DNA from: Microbacterium sp. LWO12-1.2
GTDB lineage: Bacteria; Actinomycetota; Actinomycetes; Actinomycetales; Microbacteriaceae
Direction of reading: 5' to 3'
Assembly: GCF_040675875.1 (NCBI RefSeq)
Contig: NZ_JBEGII010000001.1
Location: forward strand, 992,001-1,056,000
DNA length: 64,000 nucleotides
Shown: piece by piece, positions 1-8,860 of the stretch
Numbering within the stretch: position 1 is the first letter of the stretch
Layout: each line of letters opens with the position of its first letter
Notes under the pieces: model-generated
Told to the model about the DNA's origin: nothing
The model's input: only the letters and a program-made list of their open reading frames with translations
Databases searched by the model: none
Position numbers and translations under genes: made by a program

Positions 1-635
1 CGGAACTGCGCAGCGCTCACGGTGTCGCGGTCGAAGTACTCACGGCCGATCTCGCGGTCGAAGCCGATGTCGCGCGCATCGCAGACCGTCTGCGCGATGT
101 GAGCGACCCCGTCGATCTGCTCGTCAACAACGCCGGCTTCGGCCTGCCTCTGCAGTTCGCCGACAACGACATCGACGACGAGGTGCGTCATCTGCGTGTG
201 CACGTCGAGGCCTCGATGCGACTGACGCATGCCGCGCTGCAGACGATGCGTGGTCGCGGTGGTCGGATCATCAACGTGGCATCCGTCGCGGGATTCATCT
301 CCCGGTCCACCTACTCTGCCTGCAAGGCCTGGTTGATCGGGTTCAGCCGCTGGGCCAATGCGGAATATGCGCGCGACCATGTGAGCGTCACCGCGCTGTG
401 CCCGGGGTTCACCCACACGTCATTCCACGAGCGCATGGGTCTCGCCGTCGGCGAAGAGGGAGTCCCCGGGGTGATGTGGCTGAACGCCACCGACGTCGTA
501 CGGGAAGGTCTTCGTGACGCCGCTCGGGGCAAGGCTGTCTCGATCCCGTCCTGGCGGTACAAGGCGATCGTGGTGCTGACGCGTGTTCTGCCGAGTTCTC
601 TCACCTCCGGCGTCGCACGCCGCGGACGCGTCTGA
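1..635 (+). CDS. Short-chain dehydrogenase/reductase, 5'-truncated by window edge
   Basis: The frame is open from the left edge, so the N-terminal Rossmann glycine motif lies outside the window. What remains is the second part of a short-chain dehydrogenase/reductase: the NNAG motif after a hydrophobic strand (DLLVNNAGFG), the catalytic serine strand (INVASVAG) and the catalytic Tyr-Lys pair in YSACK. These enzymes move hydride between NAD(P)(H) and a carbonyl or alcohol. The fragment does not reveal the substrate. It ends at TGA 633-635, 118 bp before dapA, and is probably transcribed separately from it because dapA has its own -10 box. Confidence 0.85.
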   Translation, partial: ELRSAHGVAVEVLTADLAVEADVARIADRLRDVSDPVDLLVNNAGFGLPLQFADNDIDDEVRHLRVHVEASMRLTHAALQTMRGRGGRIINVASVAGFISRSTYSACKAWLIGFSRWANAEYARDHVSVTALCPGFTHTSFHERMGLAVGEEGVPGVMWLNATDVVREGLRDAARGKAVSIPSWRYKAIVVLTRVLPSSLTSGVARRGRV

Positions 636-741
636 GTGGCGATGAATCGATCCGCAGGCCCGCTGCGGCGGGATGAGGTCGACGGTGCACCGGACGACGT
701 CATCGGAGTCATCACGTCCGCGTGAGCATCATCCGAGACGA

Positions 742-747
742 TACGCT
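742..747 (+). promoter_or_regulatory. -10 element of dapA (leaderless start)
   Basis: TACGCT lies six nucleotides before the dapA ATG at 754, so transcription would start at or next to the start codon. No clear -35 box is visible. Confidence 0.5.
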
Positions 748-753
748 GGGAGC

Positions 754-1731
754 ATGACGCACTCGGGCAACCCTTTCGGACAGGTTCTCGTCGCGCTCGT
801 CACTCCGATGACGGCCGACGGTGAAGTCGATTGGCCCGCCGTCGAGAAGCACATCGATGACGTCATCACCGCGGGTGCGGACGGCATCGTCGTGACGGGA
901 ACGACCGGCGAGACCTCCACGCTGACCGACCCGGAGAAGCTCAAGCTCGTCGAGGTCGGCAAGTCGGTCTCGGCGGGAAGGGCGAAGATCATCACGGGCG
1001 GCGGATCGAACGAGACCGCGCACGCGATCGAGCTCTACAAGGCCAGCGAGAAGGCCGGCGCCGACGGCATCATGATCGTCACTCCCTACTACAACAAGCC
1101 CACGCAGGCGGGCATCCTCACGCACTTCCGGCTCGTCGCCGACGCCACCGACCTTCCGGTCATCCTTTATGACATCCCCGGCCGTACGGGCGTGCCCATC
1201 AAGTACGAGACGATCCTGCGCCTGGCCAAGCACCCGAACATCCTCGCCGTGAAGGACGCCAAGGGCGACTTCTCCGAGGTGAGTCGCGTGCTCAACCAGA
1301 CGGATCTGATGTACTTCTCGGGCGACGACGCGAACGTGCTGCCGCACCTGGCGATCGGAGCGACTGGTCTCATCGGTGTCACCGCGAACATCACAGCCAC
1401 GCCCTACCGCACGATCATCGATGCGGTGAATCGGGGCGATCTCGCGACGGCGACCGCCGAGCACAAGCGGCTCGAGCCCCTGGTCCGCGCCGTGATGACG
1501 CACGTGCCCGGAACCGTCGCGGCCAAGTACATCCTGCACGGGCTGGGGCGCATCTCGAGCCCGCGAGTCCGGCTGCCCCTCGTCGGCCCCGAAGAGTGGG
1601 AAGCGGCGCTCATCGAGGACGAACTCGACCTCGTGAACAGCGTCGCCGGCGCCGACTTCTCCAACTTCCGCCCCGACCGCAATGCGGCTGCGGGCGGCGC
1701 CCTGCCGAAGGTGCACGGCACGACGCGCTGA
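754..1731 (+). CDS. dapA: 4-hydroxy-tetrahydrodipicolinate synthase
   Basis: 325-residue class I aldolase that condenses pyruvate with aspartate semialdehyde, the first committed step to diaminopimelate and lysine. The sequence shows TGTTGE near residue 50, the YDIPGRTG segment with the catalytic Tyr (139-146) and the Schiff-base lysine K167 in AVKDAKGD. ATG 754 is chosen because the protein then begins at the usual position and a -10 hexamer sits just upstream; frame extension to 673 adds non-conserved sequence. The gene precedes RNase J, an order common in actinobacteria. An inverted repeat begins at its stop codon. Confidence 0.95.
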   Translation: MTHSGNPFGQVLVALVTPMTADGEVDWPAVEKHIDDVITAGADGIVVTGTTGETSTLTDPEKLKLVEVGKSVSAGRAKIITGGGSNETAHAIELYKASEKAGADGIMIVTPYYNKPTQAGILTHFRLVADATDLPVILYDIPGRTGVPIKYETILRLAKHPNILAVKDAKGDFSEVSRVLNQTDLMYFSGDDANVLPHLAIGATGLIGVTANITATPYRTIIDAVNRGDLATATAEHKRLEPLVRAVMTHVPGTVAAKYILHGLGRISSPRVRLPLVGPEEWEAALIEDELDLVNSVAGADFSNFRPDRNAAAGGALPKVHGTTR

Positions 1732-1763
1732 GCGCGTCCCCATGAACGAACGGACGCGCTCAG
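1728..1763 (+). terminator. Hairpin between dapA and RNase J (terminator or processing stem)
   Basis: A perfect 12-bp inverted repeat: CTGAGCGCGTCC (1728-1739) and GGACGCGCTCAG (1752-1763) around a 12-nt loop, overlapping the dapA stop codon. No U-tract follows, so it may attenuate, process or stabilise mRNA rather than terminate. A second fold (GACGCGCT with AGCGCGTC, 1722-1738) competes with it. Confidence 0.5.
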
Positions 1764-1783
1764 CGTCCGACTGAGGAGACAGC

Positions 1784-3460
1784 ATGTCCATCCCCATCGC
1801 AGAACCTGCCCCTCTCGAAGAGGGAACGCTCCGCGTCACACCGCTCGGTGGCCTCGCCGAGATCGGTCGCAACATGACCATGTTCGAGTACGACGGCAAG
1901 ATCCTGATCGTCGACTGCGGTGTGCTCTTCCCTGAGGAGCACCAGCCCGGTGTCGACCTGATCCTCCCGGACTTCGAGCCGCTCCGCGACCGCCTGGACG
2001 ACATCGTCGGTGTCGTGCTCACGCATGGACACGAGGACCACATCGGAGCGGTGCCCTACCTGCTCCGACTGAAGAGCGACATCCCGCTGATCGGCTCCAC
2101 GCTCACGCTCGCGCTGGTCGAGGCCAAGCTCAAGGAGCACCGCATCAAGGCTTTCACCCTCACGGTGAAAGAAGGCCAGGAGGAGCGGGTCGGCCCGTTC
2201 GACCTCGAGTTCGTGGCTGTCAACCACTCGATCCCCGATGCCCTCGCCGTCGCGATCCGCACGCCCGCCGGACTGGTGCTGGCCACCGGCGACTTCAAGA
2301 TGGATCAGCTGCCCCTCGATGGCCGTATCACGGACCTGCGCGCATTCTCGCGCCTCGGTGAGGAAGGTGTCGACCTGTTCCTGGTCGACTCGACCAACGC
2401 CGACGTCCCCGGCTTCACGCCGACCGAACGCTCGATCGGTCCCGTGCTCGACCAGGTCATCGGCAAAGCCCCTCGGCGCGTGATCGTCGCGAGCTTCTCC
2501 AGCCACGTCCATCGTGTGCAGCAGGTCCTCGACGCCGCTCACGCGCATGGCCGCCGAGTCGCGTTCCTCGGACGCAGCATGGTGCGCAACATGACCATCG
2601 CCGAGCAGCTGGGCTACCTCAAGGTGCCAGACGGGCTCCTGATCGACTTCAAGAAGGCGCGCGACCTGCCCGATGAGCAGATCGTCTACATGTCCACCGG
2701 TTCGCAGGGCGAGCCGATGGCGGTGCTGAGCCGCATGGCGAACATGGATCACGCGATCGAGGTCAGCGAGGGCGACACGGTCATCCTCGCGTCCAGCCTC
2801 ATTCCGGGCAATGAGAACGCGGTCTACCGCGTGATCGACGGGCTGACCAAGCTCGGCGCCAACGTCGTGCACAAGGCGAACGCGAAGGTGCATGTGTCCG
2901 GGCACGCCGCGGCCGGCGAGCTGATCTACTGCTACAACATCTTGAAGCCGAAGAACGTCCTTCCGGTGCACGGGGAGTACCGCCACCTGATCGCCAACGC
3001 GAAGCTGGCGCAGGACACCGGGATTCCCGCCGAGCGCACGATCATCGCCTCGAACGGCACCGTGATCGACCTCAAGGACGGCGACGTGCGCGTCGTCGGA
3101 CAGCTCGACCTCGGCTTCGTCTACGTCGACGGCTCCACGGTCGGCGAGATCACCGACGCCGACCTCAAGGATCGTCGCATCCTCGCGGAGGAGGGCTTCA
3201 TCTCCGTGATCGTCGTGGTGGATGCCGCGACGGGACGCATCATCTCCGGGCCGGAGATCCACGCACGCGGAGTCGCAGAGGACGACTCGGTCTTCGACGA
3301 CGTCACCCCGAAGATCGTGGCTGCTCTCAAGGAGGCCGCCGGCAACGGTGTCAGGGACACGCACTCGCTCTCGCAGGTCGTCCGTCGCACGATCGGTCGC
3401 TGGGTCAACCAGCGACTGCGTCGTCGTCCGATGATCGTGCCGCTCGTCATCGAGGCCTGA
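1784..3460 (+). CDS. rnj: Ribonuclease J
   Basis: 558-residue metallo-beta-lactamase/beta-CASP ribonuclease with endo- and 5'-exonuclease activity, used for rRNA maturation and mRNA decay. The zinc motif HGHEDH is at residues 81-86. Further conserved pieces are ATGDFK, the beta-CASP segment IVASFSSHVHR and a late PVHGEYRH motif, and the C-terminal domain typical of RNase J follows. The start at ATG 1784 has a GAGGAG ribosome-binding site at 1773-1778. It lies 52 bp after dapA with a stem-loop in the gap, so partial co-transcription is possible. Confidence 0.95.
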   Translation: MSIPIAEPAPLEEGTLRVTPLGGLAEIGRNMTMFEYDGKILIVDCGVLFPEEHQPGVDLILPDFEPLRDRLDDIVGVVLTHGHEDHIGAVPYLLRLKSDIPLIGSTLTLALVEAKLKEHRIKAFTLTVKEGQEERVGPFDLEFVAVNHSIPDALAVAIRTPAGLVLATGDFKMDQLPLDGRITDLRAFSRLGEEGVDLFLVDSTNADVPGFTPTERSIGPVLDQVIGKAPRRVIVASFSSHVHRVQQVLDAAHAHGRRVAFLGRSMVRNMTIAEQLGYLKVPDGLLIDFKKARDLPDEQIVYMSTGSQGEPMAVLSRMANMDHAIEVSEGDTVILASSLIPGNENAVYRVIDGLTKLGANVVHKANAKVHVSGHAAAGELIYCYNILKPKNVLPVHGEYRHLIANAKLAQDTGIPAERTIIASNGTVIDLKDGDVRVVGQLDLGFVYVDGSTVGEITDADLKDRRILAEEGFISVIVVVDAATGRIISGPEIHARGVAEDDSVFDDVTPKIVAALKEAAGNGVRDTHSLSQVVRRTIGRWVNQRLRRRPMIVPLVIEA

Positions 3461-3524
3461 TCGGTCCACGCGGGACGGTCGAGCTTTCACGGCTGACCGA
3501 CATCGGGGTGTAACACCGTGGGCC

Positions 3525-3530
3525 TAGGCT
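3525..3530 (+). promoter_or_regulatory. -10 element of acetyltransferase gene (leaderless start)
   Basis: TAGGCT is six nucleotides before ATG 3537 and no Shine-Dalgarno sequence is present. Confidence 0.5.
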
Positions 3531-3536
3531 CGCGTC

Positions 3537-4031
3537 ATGTTGACGGGATTCTCGATACGGCAGGCGGAGCAGGCCGACGCCGTCTTCCTCGGCGACATGC
3601 TCGTGGAGGCCGCGAACTGGCGAGCCGGGGGAGTGCGGCCCCGTCATGAGGTGCTGACCTCCGACGACCACCGTCGGTACATCGCGGGCTGGAAGCGCTC
3701 GGCCGACGACGGGCTGGTGGCGATCGACTCCGACGGCATCCCGATCGGTGCCTCCTGGTTCCGGATGCTTCCGCAGAACGAACCGGGATTCGGTTTCGTC
3801 GCGGTGTCCGTGCCGGAGCTGATCGTCGGTGTCCATCCGCTGTGGCGGGCGCGAGGCGTCGGGCGGATGCTGCTGCGCGGGGTCGTCCAGCTGGCGGGCG
3901 CTCACGGCCATGCCCGTATCTCGCTGAGCGTCGAGCGCGACAACTTCGCGCGCAGTCTGTACCGATCCGAAGGCTTCACGGTCTCGGCGCAGGGTCTGCT
4001 GCGTGACACGATGGTTCGCCGTACCGGGTGA
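3537..4031 (+). CDS. GNAT-family N-acetyltransferase
   Basis: 164 residues with the GNAT fold: an N-terminal FSIRQAEQADA strand/helix, then the acetyl-CoA pyrophosphate-binding loop WRARGVGRMLL (motif A, R/QxxGxG/A) near residue 103, and a late ARSLYRSEGF motif B. These enzymes transfer acetyl groups from acetyl-CoA to amines. The substrate is unknown. It stands alone between rnj and ftsK with its own promoter. Confidence 0.85.
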   Translation: MLTGFSIRQAEQADAVFLGDMLVEAANWRAGGVRPRHEVLTSDDHRRYIAGWKRSADDGLVAIDSDGIPIGASWFRMLPQNEPGFGFVAVSVPELIVGVHPLWRARGVGRMLLRGVVQLAGAHGHARISLSVERDNFARSLYRSEGFTVSAQGLLRDTMVRRTG

Positions 4032-4092
4032 CCTCGAGGTTCCGGATCGCCGGAAAGCCGCGTCATTGCGGGGAAATGTCGGCGCCTGAGCG

Positions 4093-4098
4093 TAACGT
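4093..4098 (+). promoter_or_regulatory. -10 element of ftsK (leaderless start)
   Basis: TAACGT is six nucleotides before ATG 4105 and there is no convincing ribosome-binding site. Confidence 0.5.
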
Positions 4099-4104
4099 GA
4101 GAGC

Positions 4105-6840
4105 ATGGCCAGGAGCACCACGAAATCCGCGCGCGCGTCCGAGAGCGCACCGGCTCGCCCCAAGCGGCAGGCCGCTCCGAAGGCTCAGCCCGCGCCCAAG
4201 AAGTACATCGACGAAGCCGATAAGCCGCCCGTCGTCGTGCGCGCGTGGGGCGGACTGGCGCACGGTGTCGGCGGCCTGTTCCGGGCGTTCGGCCCTGAGA
4301 CCCTCGAGAAGGACGACCGCCGTGACGGTTTCCCTTTCCTGCTCGTCCTCGTGGCGATCCTCGGAGCCGTCAACGAGTGGTTCTTCATCGGCAACGAGGT
4401 CGCCGCGAACATCAGCGCGTACTCGGTCGGCGGATTGATCGGCCGCGTCGCTTTCGTGATGCCCGTCCTTCTCCTGTTCCTGGCCGGATGGCTGTTCAGG
4501 CACCCGTCCTCGGTGCATGACAACGGTCGCATCGGTATCGGGTTCGGCCTCTTCATCCTGGCGCTGGCAGGCTTCTGTCACGTGGCTGCGGGCACCACCG
4601 ACAAGTTGGGCGCCGTCGTGCGCGCGCAGCCCAAGGAGGGGATGCTCGCCCTCAGCGAGGCCGGCGGTCTGTTCGGCTGGATGGTGGGCGAGCCGCTCGC
4701 ATTCCTGACCCCTGTCGTCGCCTACATCGTTTTGAGCCTGCTCGCCGTGCTCGCGGTGCTCATCCTCACCAAGACTCCGCCCAACCGGATCGGAGCCCGA
4801 CTCGGCGACCTCTATGCGTGGATGTTCGATGCCGAGCGCACCGAGAAGCCGGTGAAGGAGAGTCCGCCGGTCGACGAGGCCGACAAGGTGGACGACCCGG
4901 ACGTGCTGCCCTGGTGGCGGCGCAACAAGACGGGTCGCGAAGAGGACCCGGACGAGGGCACGCTCGGCTCGGACGACATCACCGCGCTGTTGTCGACTCC
5001 GGATGCGACGCCCGCCTACGATCAGGCGGTGATCGTCGCGAACGCTCAGGATGCGGCGACCGAGATCCTGTCGGAGGTGCGCTCCGTGACAGAATCGCTG
5101 GCCGGCCAGCAGACGACTGCCTTGCTCGACGACGAGTCGGACACCGGTGAGATGCCCGAGCTTCCCGGTCTCGACGGGTTCGGTACCGATGGCCCGGGCG
5201 ATCGCGGTCCGCAGGCTCCGGTCGCGCCCTACATCCTTCCTTCCCCCGGACTGCTCGTCGAAGGTCCCGCGCCGGTCGAACGCTCCGAGGCGACGGACAA
5301 GGTGATCGAGCAGATCACGAGCGTGTTGTCGCAGTTCAAGGTCGATGCCAAGGTCACCGGCTTCTCGCGCGGGCCGACGGTGACGCAGTACGAGGTTGAG
5401 GTCGGCCACGGCGTCAAGGTCGAGAAGATCCTGCAGCTGAGCAACAACTTCGCGTACGCGGTGGCGTCGAACGATGTCCGCATCCTCTCGCCCATCCCCG
5501 GCAAGAGCGCGATCGGCATCGAGATCCCCAACGCCGACAAGGAGATGGTCGCGCTCGGTGATGTGCTGCGGTCCCAGGCTGCCCAGAAGAGCACACATCC
5601 GATGACCATCGGCGTCGGCAAGGACGTCGGCGGCAACATCGTGATCGCGAACCTCGCCAAGATGCCTCACCTGCTGGTCGCCGGTTCGACCGGCTCGGGT
5701 AAGTCCAGCTTCGTGAACTCGATGATCACGAGCCTGCTGATGCGCGCTCGGCCCTCTGACGTGCGTATGGTCCTCATCGACCCGAAGCGCGTCGAACTCA
5801 CGAGCTACGCCGGTGTGCCGCACCTGATCACGCCCATCATCACGAACCCGAAGAAGGCCGCAGAGGCGCTCCAGTGGGTCGTGAAGGAGATGGACATGCG
5901 GTACGACGACCTCGCGTCGTTCGGCTTCCGTCACATCGACGACTTCAACCGGGCGGTGCGTGCCGGCGAGGTGGAGCTCCCCGTGGGCAGTGAACGTGTG
6001 CTCAAGCCGTACCCGTATCTCCTGGTCGTGGTCGATGAGCTCGCCGACCTGATGATGGTCGCCCCGCGTGACGTGGAAGATTCGATCGTCCGCATCACAC
6101 AGCTTGCGCGTGCCTCCGGTATCCATCTGGTGCTCGCGACCCAACGACCCAGCGTCGACGTGGTCACCGGTCTGATCAAGGCCAACGTCCCGTCCCGACT
6201 GGCATTCGCCGTGACCAGCGTCACAGACAGCCGCGTGATCCTCGACAGTCCCGGTGCTGACAAGCTGATCGGTCAGGGTGACGCTCTGTTCTCGCCCATG
6301 GGATCGTCGAAGCCGTTCCGTCTCCAGGGCGCGTGGGTCGACGAGAAGGAGATCGACGCGGTCGTCAAGCACGTGACCCGCCAGGCTCGTCCCGAGTACC
6401 GCTCCGATGTCCAGGAGGCCATGGAGCCGGCCAAGAAGAAGGAAGTCGACGAGGATATCGGGGATGACCTCGAACTTCTGCTTGCTGCCGCAGAGCTCAT
6501 CGTCTCCTCCCAGTTCGGGTCCACGTCTATGCTCCAGCGCAAACTGCGAGTCGGGTTCGCGAAGGCGGGACGCCTCATGGACCTGTTGGAGTCGCGCGAG
6601 ATCGTCGGACCCTCCGAGGGGTCGAAGGCGCGAGATGTGCTGGCAACCGCCGAACAGCTGCCGCAGGTGATGGCGAAGCTGCGCGGAGAGGATTCCCCCG
6701 CGCCGGCCCCCACCCCGACGGTGCCTCCGGTGCCGCCGCTTCCGGCCACGGTTGATCCGATCGAGGCGCAATACGACGGGCTCCCCGTCGTCGAATCCGA
6801 AGGCGACGAAGACGCCTGGGGCCTGACAGGACGCGACTGA
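4105..6840 (+). CDS. ftsK: DNA translocase FtsK/SpoIIIE
   Basis: 911-residue membrane-anchored DNA pump that clears and resolves chromosome termini at the division septum. A basic Ala/Pro-rich start is followed by about four transmembrane segments (roughly residues 70-215), a charged linker, and a RecA-like motor with Walker A GSTGSGKS at 527-534 and Walker [11 protein letters not shown] (Asp 644). The C-terminal gamma winged helix ([16 protein letters not shown]) reads KOPS-type polar sequences. The tail is Pro-rich. Its TGA overlaps the pgsA start (TGATG), so the pair is translationally coupled. Confidence 0.97.
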   Translation: MARSTTKSARASESAPARPKRQAAPKAQPAPKKYIDEADKPPVVVRAWGGLAHGVGGLFRAFGPETLEKDDRRDGFPFLLVLVAILGAVNEWFFIGNEVAANISAYSVGGLIGRVAFVMPVLLLFLAGWLFRHPSSVHDNGRIGIGFGLFILALAGFCHVAAGTTDKLGAVVRAQPKEGMLALSEAGGLFGWMVGEPLAFLTPVVAYIVLSLLAVLAVLILTKTPPNRIGARLGDLYAWMFDAERTEKPVKESPPVDEADKVDDPDVLPWWRRNKTGREEDPDEGTLGSDDITALLSTPDATPAYDQAVIVANAQDAATEILSEVRSVTESLAGQQTTALLDDESDTGEMPELPGLDGFGTDGPGDRGPQAPVAPYILPSPGLLVEGPAPVERSEATDKVIEQITSVLSQFKVDAKVTGFSRGPTVTQYEVEVGHGVKVEKILQLSNNFAYAVASNDVRILSPIPGKSAIGIEIPNADKEMVALGDVLRSQAAQKSTHPMTIGVGKDVGGNIVIANLAKMPHLLVAGSTGSGKSSFVNSMITSLLMRARPSDVRMVLIDPKRVELTSYAGVPHLITPIITNPKKAAEALQWVVKEMDMRYDDLASFGFRHIDDFNRAVRAGEVELPVGSERVLKPYPYLLVVVDELADLMMVAPRDVEDSIVRITQLARASGIHLVLATQRPSVDVVTGLIKANVPSRLAFAVTSVTDSRVILDSPGADKLIGQGDALFSPMGSSKPFRLQGAWVDEKEIDAVVKHVTRQARPEYRSDVQEAMEPAKKKEVDEDIGDDLELLLAAAELIVSSQFGSTSMLQRKLRVGFAKAGRLMDLLESREIVGPSEGSKARDVLATAEQLPQVMAKLRGEDSPAPAPTPTVPPVPPLPATVDPIEAQYDGLPVVESEGDEDAWGLTGRD

Positions 6841-7415
6841 TGACCATTCCGAGGCAGCTCCCCAACGCGATCACGATCGCACGTATCCCGCTGGCGGTCA
6901 TCTTCTTCGTCGTGCTTCTGCTCGGCGGGACATACGGAGTCCCGAGTCCGGGACTCCGGTGGACGGCCGCGATTCTGTTCATCGTCGCGATCTCGACGGA
7001 CTGGGTCGACGGGTACCTCGCACGTAAGTACGACATCGTCAGCGACTTCGGGAAGCTCTGGGACCCGATCGCCGACAAGCTTCTCACCGGGGCAGGCTTC
7101 ATCGGTCTCGCGATCCTGGGGGAGCTCCAATGGTGGATCGTGCTGATCATCCTCGTTAGAGAGTGGGGAATCACCGTCCATCGGCTCGTCGTCGCCAAGG
7201 AGCATGTTGTGGCGGCTGCGTGGATGGGCAAGATCAAGACGGCGTTCCAGGGTGTGGCTCTGGGCTGGGCGCTGTTGCCGCTGCATGAGCTCATCGGTCT
7301 CGGACCATGGACCCTGGTCACCGGTGTGCTGATGATCATCGTGCTCATCCTCACCGTGGTGAGTGGGATCGATTACATCGTCGCGCAGGTCCGGGGCTCA
7401 CGGCAGAAGGCATGA
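6840..7415 (+). CDS. pgsA: CDP-diacylglycerol--glycerol-3-phosphate 3-phosphatidyltransferase
   Basis: 191-residue integral membrane enzyme of the CDP-alcohol phosphatidyltransferase family, making phosphatidylglycerol phosphate from CDP-diacylglycerol and glycerol-3-phosphate. The family motif DG(x2)AR(x8)G(x3)D(x3)D is complete at residues 57-79. There are several hydrophobic helices. It overlaps ftsK by one base and cinA by four, so ftsK-pgsA-cinA form one operon. A related inositol-phosphate synthase activity cannot be fully excluded, but the ftsK-cinA setting is the standard one for PgsA. Confidence 0.93.
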   Translation: MTIPRQLPNAITIARIPLAVIFFVVLLLGGTYGVPSPGLRWTAAILFIVAISTDWVDGYLARKYDIVSDFGKLWDPIADKLLTGAGFIGLAILGELQWWIVLIILVREWGITVHRLVVAKEHVVAAAWMGKIKTAFQGVALGWALLPLHELIGLGPWTLVTGVLMIIVLILTVVSGIDYIVAQVRGSRQKA

Positions 7416-7897
7416 CATCTTCGGCTGCCGCTGTTCTGACCGCTCTCGGGCGACGGGGGTGGACTCTCGGAGTCGCCGAGTCGCTGACCGGTGGGTCTGT
7501 CAGCGCAGCGCTGGTCGCGGTGCCCGGTGCGTCTTCCGTGCTGTGGGGTGGCGTCGTTGCATACGCGACGCCGGTGAAGCACTCTTTGCTCGGAGTCGAC
7601 GAGAGTCTTCTCGAACGGCACGGGCCGGTGCATCCGACCGTCGCGTGGCAGATGGCGGATGGGGTGCGCCGCGCGGTGAGCGTCGGCGGCATCGCGGCTG
7701 ATGTCGGAATCTCGACGACCGGGATCGCCGGCCCCGACTCGCCAGATGGCCAGCCCGTGGGAACAGTGCACGTGGGCGTGGTCACGCCCGAGACGTCGCG
7801 CACGGTGGAGTTCCGGTTCGACGGCGACCGTGCGCAGATCCGCTCCGCGGCGGTCGACGCCGTGCTGCGAACGCTGTGTGATGTGCTCGGGGAATAG
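7412..7897 (+). CDS. cinA: CinA C-terminal domain protein (nicotinamide-nucleotide amidase)
   Basis: 161 residues corresponding only to the C-terminal (PncC) half of CinA, which deamidates NMN to nicotinate mononucleotide. Visible conserved pieces are VAESLTGGSVSAALVAVPGAS, GGVVAYATPVK and GIAGPDSPDGQPVGTVHV. The N-terminal MoaB-like domain is absent, as usual in actinobacteria. ATG 7412 overlaps the pgsA stop (ATGA), which favours it over an extension to 7307. Confidence 0.92.
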   Translation: MTSSAAAVLTALGRRGWTLGVAESLTGGSVSAALVAVPGASSVLWGGVVAYATPVKHSLLGVDESLLERHGPVHPTVAWQMADGVRRAVSVGGIAADVGISTTGIAGPDSPDGQPVGTVHVGVVTPETSRTVEFRFDGDRAQIRSAAVDAVLRTLCDVLGE

Positions 7898-8038
7898 CTG
7901 GCGTGTTCTCGCCGTTACGAATGATGTGCTCACATTCAAACCACAGAGTGCAGGGGTAGATTTTGTGAAAGCCGGTAGGACTAGACTGGCGATCTCGTCG
8001 GAGGAGACTCTGACTACACGATCCGGGAGGAGGTTCCG

Positions 8039-8347
8039 ATGATTCTTGTACGACAGGAAATCGGCGATGTGCTGAGGGACTTCCGCCTGCAGAAGGGCCG
8101 CACCCTCCGGCAGGTCGCGAGCAAGGCATCGGTTGCGCTGGGCTACCTCAGCGAGGTCGAGCGTGGTCAGAAGGAAGCGTCGAGCGAGATTCTGGCTTCG
8201 GTCGCGGATGCGCTCGATGTGCCCATCTCGACCATCATGCGTGAGGTCGGCGATCGCATCTCCGTGCTCGAGGGCATCCAGGTCTTCCCGGACGTCGTTC
8301 CGGACGACCTCGTGGCATCGATCGAGCCCGAGCTCTCGCTGCGCTGA
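8039..8347 (+). CDS. clgR: XRE/HTH transcriptional regulator ClgR
   Basis: 102-residue helix-turn-helix protein (HTH about residues 8-62). The pattern IGDVLRxxRxxxGRTLRxV...LGYLSEVERGxKEASSE matches ClgR, the activator of clp protease genes and of recA in actinobacteria. ATG 8039 has a strong GGGAGGAGG site just upstream. The 141-bp gap after cinA holds its promoter; a TAGACT hexamer at 7982-7987 is the likely -10 box, giving a leader of about 45 nt. The position between cinA and recA is the conserved clgR locus. ClgR is normally unstable, being a Clp substrate. Confidence 0.9.
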   Translation: MILVRQEIGDVLRDFRLQKGRTLRQVASKASVALGYLSEVERGQKEASSEILASVADALDVPISTIMREVGDRISVLEGIQVFPDVVPDDLVASIEPELSLR

Positions 8348-8370
8348 GTCGCAGGTTCTCACTTTCCTCA

Positions 8371-8595
8371 ATGCGTCGTAGCGAGTTCCTCCGCGCTGTG
8401 GATTCCGAGTTCCGCACGCGTGCGTCTTCTCTCCTTCAAGATCTGGTTCTGACTCCGCTAGGTGATCGTACGGCTTCTGAGGCTCTCGAGGCCGGGGTTC
8501 CTCCTCGCGAGATCTGGTACGCGCTCTGCGATGAGATGGACGTCCCCGAGGGCCGACGCCACGGTGTCGGCCGTATCGAACCACGCAAGCGTTGA
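8371..8595 (+). CDS. DUF3046 family protein
   Basis: 74-residue protein of the DUF3046 family, nearly always encoded between clgR and recA in actinobacteria. It starts MRRSEFLRAVDSEF and contains EALEAGVPPREIWYALCDEMDVP, the diagnostic core. Its function is unknown. It is a small acidic helical protein without membrane segments. It starts 23 bp after clgR, and its end abuts the SOS box of the recA promoter. Confidence 0.88.
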   Translation: MRRSEFLRAVDSEFRTRASSLLQDLVLTPLGDRTASEALEAGVPPREIWYALCDEMDVPEGRRHGVGRIEPRKR

Positions 8596-8596
8596 C

Positions 8597-8610
8597 CGAA
8601 CTACTGTTCG
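8597..8610 (+). promoter_or_regulatory. SOS box (LexA operator) upstream of recA
   Basis: CGAACTACTGTTCG matches the Gram-positive/actinobacterial LexA consensus CGAAC-N4-GTTCG exactly. It begins two bases after the DUF3046 stop codon and 264 bp before the recA ATG, so recA should be induced by DNA damage through LexA. Confidence 0.85.
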
Positions 8611-8751
8611 ATAGCTCCGTTTTCCGGTGCGCCGTGAGCGGCGTGTCGTCGAAGATGCGTTCGAATCGGGCGTAGTCTTCTGCACAAGTGGTTCAGAGCT
8701 GGTGCTCTCCACTGTTCGCAGGTTCCTCGACCGAATGTCTGAGGCCCCTCG

Positions 8752-8757
8752 TACGGT
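8752..8757 (+). promoter_or_regulatory. Candidate second -10 element upstream of recA
   Basis: TACGGT lies about 104 bp before the recA ATG and six bases before an ATG at 8764. It could be a LexA-independent recA promoter giving a leader of about 100 nt; mycobacterial recA also has two promoters. Confidence 0.35.
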
Positions 8758-8860
8758 GAAGACATGGCCGATGAGCCATACGCCTTGTCGGAGAGTTGCT
8801 CCCAACCGGGAGCGCCGCGACAGCCTACAGGCGGCACCACGCGAGCAGAAGGAACACATC

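Noticed and set aside
1760..3490. Long minus-strand open frame opposite RNase J
   Set aside because: No family features; RNase J on the plus strand is unambiguous.
4063..6771. Very long minus-strand open frame opposite ftsK
   Set aside because: Shadow of a high-GC gene: His/Arg/Asp/Val-rich composition without domains, while the plus strand encodes a full FtsK.
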